A stretch of DNA of 64,000 bases from Triglochin maritima (GCA_963682175.1 OY821772.1:18592743-18656742), one strand, 5' to 3'; counted from the stretch's first letter, positions 31,780 through 44,235 are shown. Notes: generated by a model not told the origin, from the letters alone. Translations and numbers: made by a program.

Positions 31780-32959
31780 GTGCCAGTCCAGACTCTTGTT
31801 TGGACGATTCGAGTGAATTTAATTTGTGTTTTGTAGTTTTTCTTTGTTTCAGGAGACTTGGAGTCGCCAGGAGGAACAACTGGAGAAATTTTGAGGCAAG
31901 CTGGGCACTGTAGACCGCCAATCAGCGGCTTGAGACCGCCAATTGGCGATCTGGTAACCTCTGTTCGCTCTCTCATTTCTTTGGTCTGTTTGCATATCTG
32001 ATATAGTGATCTGGGATTCTATTTGGCATGTTTTGACTTATAGTTTGTTCCCAGATCAATAATCAAACGTCCTTTAAGCAACTTGGACCCTAAAACCCAA
32101 GGCAAAAGATTAGGCATTCTTTTTGTTTAGGTCATGCATCATGTATGTAACTTAGGCATATAGATTGTCTTTTATTTTAGCTTTATTTTCAGTTGCTGAG
32201 TGCTGGCATGTGGTACGCACCTTCTACTCTCATTCATGCATTTTGTAGGAACATGCATAAGTTAGGAGGAAGTGCATTGAAACAAGCGTGAGTTGAGCGT
32301 TTGTTTGGAGAGTTGATTGCTAGATTAGGACTCCAAAACGCTACTAGGGATGGGCTGTCCCGTAAAAGATAAGGTGGGGGATTTCATCACCCTTTCCTTC
32401 GCCCCAAAAACCACACTAATCAAGAGCCTAATTTTAAAATCAAGTAGACATTGGCCCTAAGGACTTCAGACGCATTAGGAGAGTGATCCAGTCCCGACCG
32501 TCACGACCTGATCGGCGTTACCCACTTTGTCGATAGTAGGAGAGACGAGATCTTCATATCTTGGCTCCCTTGCTGGGCTTTGTGGTCCTCGTCGTATAGA
32601 GGTGAGGCGTGTTGAGGCCGTGTGACCTCGTAGTTAGGCATCGTCTAGCCGTAAGGACCTATAGCGACCTTAGGATTGCTTGAGCCTTGTTTGCTTGTGT
32701 GCTTCTACCTGTACCCATCCGCCGTACATAAGGACTTCTTCCCTTCCCTCCTGAGTCATTCTTTCTCTCCTGTGTCCCCCCGTCTTCTCCTCTACACACA
32801 TTCTTTGTAAAAAAAAGTTTTGGTGTGTGTGCACCTTTGTGCATGCTTTCGTAGACACAAGACGAGAGTGGTCGTTTGACGAGGAGCGTTGTCAATCCGG
32901 CTTCGGTCGTCGATTTCTCGACACCTTCCTCCTCTCGTGTCGCACACAGTCCGGGTTCA
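31780..32959 (+). other. Untranslated leader of element B
   Basis: No coding region. It includes two more palindromic units (31912-31955) and conserved leader blocks (for example GGGCTGTCCCGTAAAAGATAAGG-like near 32350 and TGACCTGATCGGCGTT-like near 32505) shared with element A and the minus-strand derivative. These are candidate packaging or dimerisation signals. Confidence 0.55.
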
Positions 32960-33303
32960 ATGGCTGCTAATTTCCTTGAGGAGGAGCAGTTGCTGGACCC
33001 ACCTGTTCAAACTGTTCTTCCAGTTGTCGTTCCCATACCTTTTCGTGATCGATGCTACCCGAGCCGTATAGCTCTACCCACATGCATCGTATTGCCAGAG
33101 GAAAATGGGAACCATTTTGAGGTTAAGCCTCACTTTATTTCCATGCTGTCTCATTTCACTGGGAAAGGTGACCCCTATATCTTTCTCAGGGAATTTGAGG
33201 AGGTCTGTGCTATGTTCAAACTGCAACAACTTAGCACAGACTCCATTCATCTTAGGCTTGTCCCCTTTGCGTTGAAGGATGATGCGAAGAAATGGTTGTA
33301 CAA
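32960..33303 (+). pseudogene. Element B gag, N-terminal part
   Basis: ATG 32960 opens MAANFLEEEQLL. It continues through PYIFLREFEEVCAMFKLQQL and LKDDAKKWLYN, matching element A's gag residue by residue in this region. It is interrupted by the minus-strand element exactly at the duplicated TACAA and continues at 40709 in the same frame. Confidence 0.85.
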
Positions 33304-34859
33304 TGATTGATCTCGTTTTATATTTCTACCGCAAGTGCACGGCCGCGTTGAAGCGGTGGCAAATACGGGTCGTCCACTGGGAGGTGTGTCGACACTTGGT
33401 TTGTTCGAAGGCGAGAGGTAAAGAAAGGGAAGAAAGATTGGTTACACTAAACTACACTACAATGCTAAACTAGAATGCAAAAGGAAATGAAGATAAGCAA
33501 TAAAACTAAACCCCAAAGGGGGTAGAGAAATAATGTGAACATAAAGAAGTGTGTGTGTGTTCATTAAGCTCCTCACAACATGTAGTGCATGAAATCATAA
33601 AACTACATCCAACTTTGCCTCTACATGAATTAAGATAAGACTACATCATTAAAACATACAAGACAATAATTGGAATGAAGCTACATGAACTCAAGTATAA
33701 AGACTATACCCTACTATGCCTCCACATGAATTAAGATTTCACTACATAATTAAAACATACAAGATATTAGCTAAGGTAAAGGCAAGAAGAGCACATACAT
33801 TACAAATTGTGTTTCCAATATTAACTTCATCCATATCCTAACCTTATCATTCCCCATAAAATAGGTCCACTAATCAAAGCATAAGCTAAGCTTCATTCAA
33901 GAGCATTAGCATATCAAAGATAAGAGTGGAGACCCATTAGATGGTTATGGAAATCATATAAAGCTCAATGGATAAAAATAACACACACTTAATACACTAC
34001 ATAATTATATCACATATTTCTCCACCCCCCAAATGGGGATGGAACTACTCACTAATCATTACACTACTGATTAGACTAAGTAAAGAAAACATTTAACTAA
34101 GATACTAAAATTACTAAACAAGAAATTAAACAAAGTAAAGCAACCCACACAAAACAAACAACATAACAAAACAAGATTAAAAGAAGCAAATAAACTTTTA
34201 TTAACAATGACTCACATTGAAGGTAGCATCCTTCTCCACCTTGAGTTATTGCTTCAAGGCTCACTCCTTAGTAGAGAGAATGCCACCAAACAATGGGTAA
34301 TTACAATGGAAGGTGAAGAGTTCTATTTATAAGCATGGAAAAAGCTAATCGGGGACAATCCCCCGATGTGGGACTAAACCAATACCAAAAATAGCCTAAA
34401 CGAACATTAATACAAGTCCAGGAGAAATTTCGACGGATCCTGAGCAATATGGACCGCCAATTAGCGGTCCAAGACCGCCAATTAGCGGTCCAAAATTGTC
34501 GGATCGTGTTGGAATTTGTTGTGGGCTTTGCTTTCTGGTATTGTTGGTCTTTGATGCGGTTACTCGACTTGTTGGAGCTCCGACCCGAATAGAATTGGTA
34601 AAATACTCCCCATGATGGTGTGGAGTATTCTGTTTTGCTCTTAGGTCCTTCTGTCTTACATTCAGGTCCTTCTCCCTTGCATCTTGGTCCCTAGATCTCA
34701 CCATTCAGTCCTTTTTCCCAGCTTTTGGGTCCTTTCATGGCTCTTCTCTTCAAACCTCTTTATTCCTGAAAACTAAACATAAAACTCGTCACGTAGCATT
34801 GCTTAGGTGTAAGATAATGGATATAAGATACAAATATGAGCATGAAATGATGTCAATCA
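33304..34859 (-). repeat. 3' LTR of the minus-strand derivative
   Basis: It reads TGATTGATCTC...GATGTCAATCA in plus orientation. Two tandem palindromic units ACCGCCAATTAGCGGTCC lie at 34452-34490. Confidence 0.93.
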
Positions 34860-34874
34860 AATACCCCCACACCT

Positions 34875-36125
34875 AAGTTTTTGCTAGTCTCGAGCAAAAC
34901 AAAGAAAGAGAAAAACAAACGAGAAACAAGAAATCCTAACTCACTTTCGTAGGAATCACGGTTGCACTTAGCACGTGCAACAAGCCGTTAAACCTCTTTG
35001 TTGCCAAGGAGGAGGAGTGTTGTCTCCTGAGGGTTTTCAGCGGATATACCCACAAAATCCGAACAAGATGCATTATTCAATCTAGACCTCGACTCGTTGG
35101 AAATATTTTGTCGATCAATGGACGCGGTAATGCTACGGGCCGACACTATATAGGTGATCAGTCCACACCTCTACCCTAATGAACCATTCGTGCAAGTTAA
35201 ATAAGGAATTATGTGAAAGACATGGACAACCTCAACATCCTCAAGTGCTACAAAGTGTAAAGTCCATTAAGGTTCTTATTTGCATTATCATATTTTTTTC
35301 TTTTTGTTTCTTTTCACATTTTTTTTTCTTTTACTTTTTATTAGTTGGAGCTTCATTCTCCCAGGGTCAGGTTCCGTGCATCATTGCCCATGAGGACTTA
35401 CACTATCACGTACACCTTTCCCCACATCTCCACATAGGGCAATCCCTACCACCCGTGTAACGGGAGTTCAGTCGGCGCATCCCAAGTCAGATGACTCGAA
35501 AGCACCAGGCACAAAGTCCCCTCAGACCTACTTTCCCGAGTGATAGGAGCCGTGCGAGAAGAGAGAACACCTACTCACTTATTTCTTATCTACACATGAA
35601 CCAAAACCCCTACACTAATGTCTCACAACAGGATTTAGAGGCTCCTTGACTACAACAAATTTCCTTAAGTTAACAGACACGAATTATTGACTCACTAGGT
35701 TCAGGGTGGACTTCATTAAATGTTTGAGCACTGAAACCCTATGATTACTCACCCCCAAGGGAAAACTGGGGTGCATCCTAACGACTCGATAAATCCTAAA
35801 GCCACGTACTAGATATCCTAATGCATCAAGTTCAAGACAATTTTGGGAGCTTTCTTTTTACTTTGCCTCTCAACGGTTTTGCACATGCTAAACACACGCA
35901 AAGCCCACAAAACATTTTCTTTCGAAAACACATGAAGATTTTGAAAGAAATGTGAAAATTTTGAAGCACTATGCAAGCAAAAGAAGACAAGTCACCCAAG
36001 GATCATGGCAAGCAGATATATCGATATTAAATGCAGCACACTATCATGACCCTAACAATGCAAACAAAAGAAAACAAAATCAAAGGAAAAAGACTCGACT
36101 ATGTAAAACACCCCCCCACACCTAC
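34875..36125 (-). other. Conserved 3' untranslated region of the derivative
   Basis: No coding region. It is the reverse complement of blocks found at 45400-46630 in element B and 61730-62980 in element A, including a T/C-rich tract (35285-35340 in plus orientation). It is bounded by an internal G-tract (minus strand, 36124-36110, AGGTGTGGGGGGG-like) and the true polypurine tract. Confidence 0.6.
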
Positions 36126-36504
36126 TTCATGCATTGTCCTCAATGAATGTGAGCATGAAACTACATGGATTTATGCATGAAAAAGGAAAGATCTCACCAA
36201 CATGAAGTACACGGGGGAGTTCAAGGTCATGTTGATGGACACAAACCCGAATTCCCTCAAAACCTGTGAGATGCTAAGGAAGGGATACAAATACGTCAAA
36301 GAATTGGAGCCCAAATACACAAGGGTTGGGGCTCACAACAATCGATGCTCACTGAAGGAGTCTTTTATTGTACTTTTTTTTCTGTTTTTCCTTTCTTTTT
36401 TCTTCTTTTTTTTTCTTTTTTTTTCTTTTTTTTATAACTATGTACAAACATAAGTTCCCATCTTCATTTGTCAAAAGACATCCAATGGGAACCTCAAGAG
36501 TGGG

Positions 36505-38016
36505 TCAATGCACTTGGAAAGGGAACATGACACCACGCGGGGCCAGAATACGCATGCGTGGGCCCCCTTCACAAAGAGCACCAGATGAAATGAGAGGTTC
36601 ATGAATTGGACGCAAAGGCATCTCACTCAAAGGATCAAACTGAAAGAGCTTGAACCTCTCGAGAGTTTGGGAAATAAGGGGCAACGGAAGAAAAATATCT
36701 CCTGTTGCGGAACTGAAGTTATGATCATCAATCCAAACTCTCCAACCAACAGGCTGGTGGGTCGGAACGAGGTCAAGCACCTCATTATGCATGTCCAACT
36801 CACCAGGAGAACAGGAAGTGGGTCTCATACCCAAAGTATCCTCCAAGGAACTCCTAATACCCTCATGAGCAATGTAGTTGTTCGATGTTCCATCATTTCC
36901 AAGATGATCAGGAACAATAGTGAGAGGCAAACTCTCATCAGGTTGTTTGAAATTGAGGGTACTAGGGAGCTCTTGCTCCACCAGAGGTGAGTCCTTAAGA
37001 GGCACAATATGAAGATCATGTGGCTCAAGGGCCACGGGACAAAATGATAAGGCACAATCCTGTGCCGACTCATAATGAGGCTGGTCCAAGTTATTCTCAA
37101 TTTGAATCGAATCCTCCACTAAGTGATCGTGAATTGAAACCCCAAGTCCCTCAGACTGACTAGGAGTTTGACTTTGAAAGGTTGTGCTTTGAATTTGTGG
37201 ATGTGGTGGTGGTTCGATATCAAAAGATGAATCCTCATGTTGACAAGAAAGGTGACCCTCCTCACGTTCATGAAATTGTTGTGTCATTTGACTCACTTGC
37301 AATTCCATATTTTGCAAGGAATTCAAGTTGGACTTCAATAAAGTTTGAGTGGTTTCCATGAATGTTTGGAGGGTTTGTTTTAAGGAATCAAATTTGGGGT
37401 CAACAGTGAGGTCCAAGTCAGAGCTTGGGAAATTTTGGGGTTGGGTGTTGATGGGCTGAGAATGAGTCCAATGATTTGAAGTGGGGTGTTGGTAGAATTC
37501 TAGGTATTCGGGAGGAGGATACGGGGGTGAAAATGAGGTATAAGAATTTGGATAAGAATTGTCTCCCCACGAATCCATCACTCTTGGGTTGTACGCGGAT
37601 GCGTAATGGTCATAATGAGCATTTTGGGAAAATGTGTGCTCATACTCAGGCTCAGGGGGAACATAAGGACATTCCCCGATAACATGACCACTCAACCCAC
37701 AACAGTCGCACGGTACGGCTACTGGAGCCACTGGTGCACTCATGTCGTCTGCCATACGCATGAAAGAGGCCAAAGTTTGTTGTAATGTCTCAGTTTGTTG
37801 ACCAGCATATGATCCGGCATTACTAGATTGTGGTCTAGCAGTCGGTGCCTCTCTCATGTTACCCCAATATGAAGACTGCTCAGTCACAAAATGGCGATCA
37901 TCCCAACCATACGGGGTGTTAGTCTGAGCCACCCCAGGTTGCATGGGTCCGGAATACCAGGGAGAATCATCCTGGTCCCAACAATGATATGAATGGTCGC
38001 CCATGTAACCATCCAT
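36505..38016 (-). CDS. Mosaic gag/pol-derived ORF, catalytic domains lost
   Basis: An uninterrupted 503-codon frame runs from ATG 38016 (MDGYMGDHSY) to 36505. A zinc-knuckle-like C-x2-C-x4-H-x4-C (CDCCGLSGHVIGEC) lies near residues 127-140, preceded by a GNMREAPTARP stretch that aligns with the end of element A's gag. A Pro/Gln-rich linker with a coiled-coil-like segment (MELQVSQMTQQFHEREEGH) matches A around its residues 494-510. Further on, FCPVALEPHDL aligns with A's protease-RT linker, and GWRVWIDDHNF...LPLPLISQTLERF is a decayed copy of A's RT start. Gag capsid, protease, the RT catalytic core, RNase H and integrase are absent. I infer repeated in-frame deletions. Whether the protein is used (for example RNA binding during trans-mobilisation) is unknown. 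Confidence 0.7.
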   Translation of the reverse strand: MDGYMGDHSYHCWDQDDSPWYSGPMQPGVAQTNTPYGWDDRHFVTEQSSYWGNMREAPTARPQSSNAGSYAGQQTETLQQTLASFMRMADDMSAPVAPVAVPCDCCGLSGHVIGECPYVPPEPEYEHTFSQNAHYDHYASAYNPRVMDSWGDNSYPNSYTSFSPPYPPPEYLEFYQHPTSNHWTHSQPINTQPQNFPSSDLDLTVDPKFDSLKQTLQTFMETTQTLLKSNLNSLQNMELQVSQMTQQFHEREEGHLSCQHEDSSFDIEPPPHPQIQSTTFQSQTPSQSEGLGVSIHDHLVEDSIQIENNLDQPHYESAQDCALSFCPVALEPHDLHIVPLKDSPLVEQELPSTLNFKQPDESLPLTIVPDHLGNDGTSNNYIAHEGIRSSLEDTLGMRPTSCSPGELDMHNEVLDLVPTHQPVGWRVWIDDHNFSSATGDIFLPLPLISQTLERFKLFQFDPLSEMPLRPIHEPLISSGALCEGGPRMRILAPRGVMFPFQVH

Positions 38017-39122
38017 CTCAACAAACAACTCTCGAGTCGACCACTCTCACCACCACGAGACTAAGCTCGCAAAAAGTGCTCGACTCGACCCTAAAACGCT
38101 ACCAGAGAGTGTAAAGGGGAGGAGACTATAACGTAGAAGAAGGTGAGAAGAAGATGACTCAGAGGAGAAGGGAAGAATCCCTAAAGCTAGCGTGGGTAAC
38201 GGGATCAGGAAGAAGCCTAACTAGCAAGCACGGCTCAAACAATGTAAGGCAATGGGTCCTTAAGCTAGACGACGCCTAACTTCGAGGTCACTAGCCTTGA
38301 CACGCCTCACCTCCCTACAACGAGGACCACAATGCCCAGCAAGTGATACCAGATCCGGAGATCCTGTACCTCCTACTATCGACAAGGTAGGCAACGCCGA
38401 TCAGGTCATGACGGTCTCGACTAGATTACTCTCCTAGTGCGTCTGAATTCCTTAGGGCCAATGTCTACTTGCTTTTAGTTAAGGCTTTATTACGAGTGAT
38501 TTTTGGGGCCAAGGAAAGGGTGATGAAATCCCCCACCTTATCTTTTATAGGACAGCCCCTCCTTAGTAGCGATTTGATCCTAGATCTAGCAATCAATCGC
38601 TCCAATCAAACGCTCTCTCACTCTTGTCCCGATGCACCTTACTAACTAATGCATGAAAGAAACATGCATGAATGAGGGATGTGGGTGCACGTACCTCACG
38701 CCAGCAATCAACGACAAAATGTAAAGCAAAGAAAAGACAAATGCATGCAAGGTCTACCAATGGTGCATGACCTAGATGGCAAGAAGTCTAATCTTTTGCT
38801 TTGAGTTTTATGGTCCAAGTTGATTAAAGGGGATTGAAATTAAATCTGGGAGCAAACTAAAGATCACAGCATGCACAATTGGGCTCCCAGATAACTAAAG
38901 TAAAGCAATAAACCACCAGAAGAAATTTGAGAGGAGGCAGACCTCACCAGGCCGCCAATTGGCGGTTTGCAACCGCTGATTGGCGGTCCCTTTGTGGATT
39001 CTTTTGCTCCAGCTTTCCATGTAGCTTCCCCTTGATGTTCTCGTTCCCTGAAACTAAACAAAACTGGAAACAAAAAATCAAAAGCCTCTCGAATCGTCCA
39101 AACCAAGGTCTGGACAGAGCAC
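38017..39122 (-). other. Leader of the minus-strand derivative
   Basis: Non-coding. It shares leader blocks with elements A and B. Palindromic units lie at 38949-38990 (GCCGCCAATTGGCGGT, then ACCGCTGATTGGCGGT, the latter close to the copia version). Confidence 0.55.
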
Positions 39123-39141
39123 CTCCCCGGCAACGGCGCCA
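39123..39141 (-). other. Primer-binding site of the minus-strand derivative
   Basis: Minus strand TGGCGCCGTTGCCGGGGAG, identical to that of elements A and B. Confidence 0.85.
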
Positions 39142-39147
39142 AAAACT

Positions 39148-40703
39148 TGATTGATCTCGTTTTATATTTCTACCGCAAGTGCACGGCCGCGTTGAAGCGG
39201 TGGCAAATACGGGTCGTCCACTGGGAGGTGTGTCGACACTTGGTTTGTTCGAAGGCGAGAGGTAAAGAAAGGGAAGAAAGATTGGTTACACTAAACTACA
39301 CTACAATGCTAAACTAGAATGCAAAAGGAAATGAAGATAAGCAATAAAACTAAACCACAAAGGGGGTAGAGAAATAATGTGAACATAAAGAAGTGTGTGT
39401 GTGTTCATTAAGCTCCTCACAACATGTAGTGCATGAAATCATAAAACTACATCCAACTTTGCCTCTACATGAATTAAGATAAGACTACATCATTAAAACA
39501 TACAAGACAATAATTGGAATGAAGCTACATGAACTCAAGTATAAAGACTATACCCTACTATGCCTCCACATGAATTAAGATTTCACTACATCATTAAAAT
39601 ATACAAGAGATTAGCTAAGGTAAAGGCAACAAGAGCACATACATTACAAATTGTGTTTCCAATATTAACTTCATCCATATCCTAACCTTATCATTCCCCA
39701 TAAAATAGGTCCACTAATCAAAGCATAAGCTAAGCTTCATTCAAGAGCATTAGCATATCAAAGATAAGAGTGGAGACCCATTAGATGGTTATGGAAATCA
39801 TATAAAGCTCAATGGATAAAAATAACACACACTTAATACACTACATAATTATATCACATATTTCTCCACCCCCCAAATGGGGATGGAACTACTCACTAAT
39901 CATTACACTACTGATTAGACTAAGTAAAGAAAACATTTAACTAAGATACTAAAATTACTAAACAAGAAATTAAACAAAGTAAAGCAACCCACACAAAACA
40001 AACAACATAACAAAACAAGATTAAAAGAAACAAATAAACTTTTATTAACAATGACTCACATTGAAGGTAGCATCCTTCTCCACCTTGAGTTATTGCTTCA
40101 AGGCTCACTCCTTAGTAGAGAGAATGCCACCAAACAATGGGTAATTACAATGGAAGGTGAAGAGTTCTATTTATAAGCATGGAAAAAGCTAATCGGGGAC
40201 AATCCCCCGATGTGGGACTAAACCAATACCAAAAATAGCCTAAACGAACATTAATACAAGTCCAGGAGAAATTTCGACGGATCCTGAGCAATATGGACCG
40301 CCAATTAGCGGTCCAAGACCGCCAATTAGCGGTCCAAAATTGTCGGATCGTGTTGGAATTTGTTGTGGGCTTTGCTTTCTGGTATTGTTGGTCTTTGATG
40401 CGGTTACTCGACTTGTTGGAGCTCCGACCCGAATAGAATTGGTAAAATACTCCCCATGATGGTGTGGAGTATTCTGTTTTGCTCTTAGGTCCTTCTGTCT
40501 TACATTCAGGTCCTTCTCCCTTGCATCTTGGTCCCTAGATCTCACCATTCAGTCCTTTTTCCCAGCTTTTGGGTCCTTTCATGGCTCTTCTCTTCAAACC
40601 TCTTTATTCCTGAAAACTAAACATAAAACTCGTCACGTAGCATTGCTTAGGTGTAAGATAATGGATATAAGATACAAATATGAGCATGAAATGATGTCAA
40701 TCA
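39148..40703 (-). repeat. 5' LTR of the minus-strand derivative
   Basis: 1556 bp, near-identical to 33304-34859. Differences I noted include 39355 (C/A), three near 39588-39606, one near 39630 and one near 40030. Palindromic units lie at 40296-40334. Confidence 0.93.
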
Positions 40704-40708
40704 TACAA

Positions 40709-42461
40709 CAACCAAGCGAATGCCTTTAGGACTTGGGATGAGTTTCAGTCTGCATTCCTCAAAAAGTATTTTCCAAATCAAGGAACTCAAAAATTGAGGA
40801 ACGAAATCAATTCGTTCTATCAACATGAGACCGAATCATTCCATGCATACTTAGAGAGGTTCAAGGAGCTACTATCCTCATGCCCTCACCATGGCATCGA
40901 GTTGTGGTTCCTGTGTCAGATTGTTTACGAGGGTCTTCACATCCCGTCTCAAACACTCCTTGAGTCCATGTGTCAGGGAGAGTTCTTAGGAAAGGATGAA
41001 AGGGAGGCATGGGCTTTCCTAGAAGACCTCGCTGAGAAAATCATGCAATGGGAGAGTGTAAGGGAACCACCTGCATCATCTAGCATATGAGCGAGGATCG
41101 CAAATGCAAACTCGACTAGATCGGGTGCCGCATTTGCTGTCGATACCACTACGGCCACCGAGGCACGCATGATGGCCTTAATGCGCCGTATGGATTCAAT
41201 TGAGCTCCAAAACCAGCACGATGTATCTCATGTGTCTGCATCTGGTTCAGTTCCATGTCATTTATGTGGTAGGATAGGTCATATAGGGGGTGACTGTGCA
41301 TCCATTCCTCCTGAGATGGAACATGTAAATGCCATCTATGATAGATCCAGGAATGACCCATATTCATCATCATATAACCCTGGATGGAGGAACCACCCTA
41401 ATTTTTCATGGAACCATAACAATGCCTCAGGTGGTCCTTCAAACTTTTCTCGACCACCTAACCGACCACACTACCCTCCTATGCATTCACAGTCTCACCA
41501 GCCACCCCAAAGTCAGAACACCAACCAACCAGGTTTCCCAAATTCAAACAACTTGGAAACCCAGTTTAATTCGCTTGAGAACTTAACTCGTGGACTTGAG
41601 AACTCTGTAAAAAACTTTATGTCGTCCACGAGTCAAGTTCTCACTTCGAATCAGAAGACCATCTAATCTCTCGAGCTTCAGATAGGTCAGTTGGCTCAGT
41701 CTGTACATGAGAGAAAGAGAGAGGGAGCCTGCCTAGCCAACCTGTGGCTAACCCTCGTGCTCAACAGCACTCGAACATGCAAAATCCAAGTTCAAGACCA
41801 CAGGGGAGGGCAAGTGAACTACGTGGAAGAACATGTGGACCATGTTAATGCCATTGTGACCCTGAGAAATGGGAAGCAGGTCAACAACCACGTATCCTTG
41901 CCAGAAAATCCATCTGTGCCGCCCCCTTGTCGGAATGATGGTGAGAAAGAGGCCGAGGGTGAGAGTAATACACCAAAGCCTCCTTCTCCGGCTCCGCCCA
42001 AGTCATACCTACCAAAAGCTCCTTATCCGAGTAGGTTGTCTAAGAAACAGAGTAACAGTGTAGATAAAATGCTGGAGATATTTAAGAAAGTGAATGTCAA
42101 CATTCCTTTGTTAGACAAGATTCAACAAATACCTCCCTATACAAAATTCCTGAAGGATCTCTGTACAACTAAGCGGAAAACCAACATCCCTAGCAAAGCC
42201 TTTTTGGCGGCTAATGTGAGCTCTATCATCTCGAACCCTACGTACGTGAAATTGAAGGACCCGGGTAGTCCAACAATTTCATGTATCATTGGGGATTCTC
42301 GCATTAACAATGTTTTGCTAGATCTAGGGTCGGCGGTTAACCTCTTACCTGCATCTGTGTATCAACGATTAAGCCTAGGCACTCTCAAGCCTACGAAAAC
42401 AACTTTGCAGTGGCTGATCGTTCGATCAAAGTCCCGTTGGGGGTCATTGAAGATGTCTTAA
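40709..42461 (+). pseudogene. Element B gag C-terminus and protease region
   Basis: The frame continues from 33303 with NQANAFRTWDEFQSAFLKKY and SFHAYLERFKELLSSCPHHG to TGA 41088-41090. It resumes at 41169 with the zinc knuckle CHLCGRIGHIGGDC, then TAA-type breaks near 41664. The protease region (41691-42461) has LLDLGSAVNLLP. Element A has [10 protein letters not shown] there; B's D-L-G-S is degenerate. A frameshift near 42400-42415 moves the frame to the next segment. Confidence 0.85.
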
Positions 42462-44235
42462 TCAAGGTCGGTGATTTCATATTTCCTGTTGACTTCGTCG
42501 TCCTTGAGACCGAACCAATTAAGACTACCCACCCTCAGATTCCGTTGATTTTGGGTAGACCTTTTTTGGCGACGTCAAATGCCTTGATCAATTGTCGTAC
42601 TGGACTCATGAAATTGTCGTTCGGGAACTTGACCGCGACATTCCATGTGTTCAATATGGCTAGGCAGCCGGCATTTTGCGAGGACCACATGGAAGTCAAT
42701 CTTATCCGGGACTTGGAAGAAGAATTGGAAGAAGAGTACCCCCTGATTCATGAGAATTTAAATGATTACTTCATGGATGACTCCGATCATGAAGAAGACG
42801 GGGGTGAATTGAGCAATGATGTGCATGTTGTTCAGTACATGCGAGCTCCTCCTATCTTACATCTCGAGCTAGATATCACGCCTCGCCTTGAGGAGCGACC
42901 CACGCCTGAGCTCAAAGAACTCCCCAAGGAATTGAAACACGTTTTTCTTGGTCCCAATAGGTCATTTCCGGTGATTATTTCATCGACGTTGACTGGTGAT
43001 CAGGAAGAACATCTGATTCAAGTCCTAAAGCAGAACAAATTATCCATTGGGTGGTCCTTGAGTGACATCAAAGGGATAAGTCCCGACATCGTGCAACACC
43101 ACATCAAAGGGATAAGTCCTTGAGGATGAGGCACGACCACGTCACTACCCACAGAGGCGTTTAAATCCAGCCATGACAGAAGTAGTTAAGAAAGACATCA
43201 TCAAGTGTTTAGATCATGACATCATTTTCCCCATTTCGGACAGTACTTGGGTAAGTCCTGTCCAGGTTGTGCCCTAAAAGTCGGGTATCACTGTTGTCCA
43301 GAATGACAACAATGAGCTTGTACCCACACGACTTCAAACGGGGTGGCGAGTTTGTATTGACTATAGGAAGTTGAACGCGGTCACGCGTAAGGACCACTTC
43401 CCTCTACCTTTCATCGACCAGATGTTGGAGAGACTCGCCGGGCACGCCTATTACTGTTTCCTTGATGGTTATTCAGGGTACAATCAAATCTCAGTCGCCC
43501 CCGAAGACCAGGAGAAAACCACATTCACTTGTCCTTTTGGGATGTTTGCTTATAGACGGTTGCCTTTTGGACTATGCAATGTACCTGCAACATTCCAACG
43601 TTGCATGTTAAGTTTCTTTTCCGATATGGTCGAGAACTTCCTTGAGATTTTCACGGATGACTTCTCGGTTCATGGCACCTCCTTTGATGAGTGCTTGCAC
43701 CACCTGAGCCTTGTTCTCCAAAGGTGTTTGGAAACGAACTTAGCCCTTAATTGGGAAAAGTGTCATTTCATGGTTACAAAAGGCATCGTGTTGGGTCACA
43801 TGGTATCTCGTGATTGTATCGAGGTGGATAGGGCAAAGATTGAGCTTATTTCTAAGCTTCCGCCACCCACATCGGTAAAAAAAATCCGTTCATTCCTTTG
43901 ACACGTCGGTTTTTACCGGCGATTTATTAAGGATTTCAGCAAGATAGCTCGTCCTTTGACGAGCTTGCTTGCTAAAGGAACCTCCTTTGAGTTCACACCT
44001 GAGTGCCTGACTGTATTTGAGTTTCTGAAGCGTGAGTTGACCTCCGCTCCTATTATTAAGGCACCGGTGTGGACTCTACCGTTCGAGCTGATGTGTGATG
44101 CTTCTGATTACGCGATAGGAGCGGTTTTGGGTCAGAAAGTCGACAAATTACCTCATGTGATCTATTATGCAAGTCGTACTCTCAATGAGGCTCAGCTCAA
44201 CTACTCTGTTACCGAGAAAGAGTTCCTTGCGATCA
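42410..44235 (+). pseudogene. Element B protease C-terminus, RT and partial RNase H
   Basis: Segments: 42410-43123 ([17 protein letters not shown], then linker), and a duplicated HIKGISP-type junction with a stop near 43120. RT is at 43371-43901 ([27 protein letters not shown]), with FTDD at 43650-43661 replacing the family's FMDD. TGA at 43899-43901 follows. RNase H N-terminus is at 43956-44235 ([41 protein letters not shown]). Homology to element A ends abruptly at EFLAI. The rest of RNase H and the whole integrase are absent. Confidence 0.85.

Larger units (their letters stand above)
33304..40703 (-). mobile_element. Non-autonomous Athila derivative, minus strand, 7.4 kb
   Basis: Two LTRs of identical length (1556 bp: 33304-34859 and 39148-40703) lie within the perfect duplication TACAA (33299-33303 and 40704-40708). 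They differ at only a handful of positions by eye, so the insertion is recent. On the minus strand the primer-binding site TGGCGCCGTTGCCGGGGAG (39141-39123) follows the 5' LTR, and AGGTGTGGGGGTATT (34874-34860) precedes the 3' LTR. The 4.3-kb interior has one long ORF (503 codons) with no protease, RT, RNase H or integrase active sites. LTRs, leader and 3' region match element A most closely, which suggests A-type elements mobilise it. Confidence 0.93.

Noticed and set aside
36202..36453. 83-codon plus-strand ORF with a Phe-rich tail
   Set aside because: It is antisense to the derivative's 3' region and encodes the poly-pyrimidine tract.
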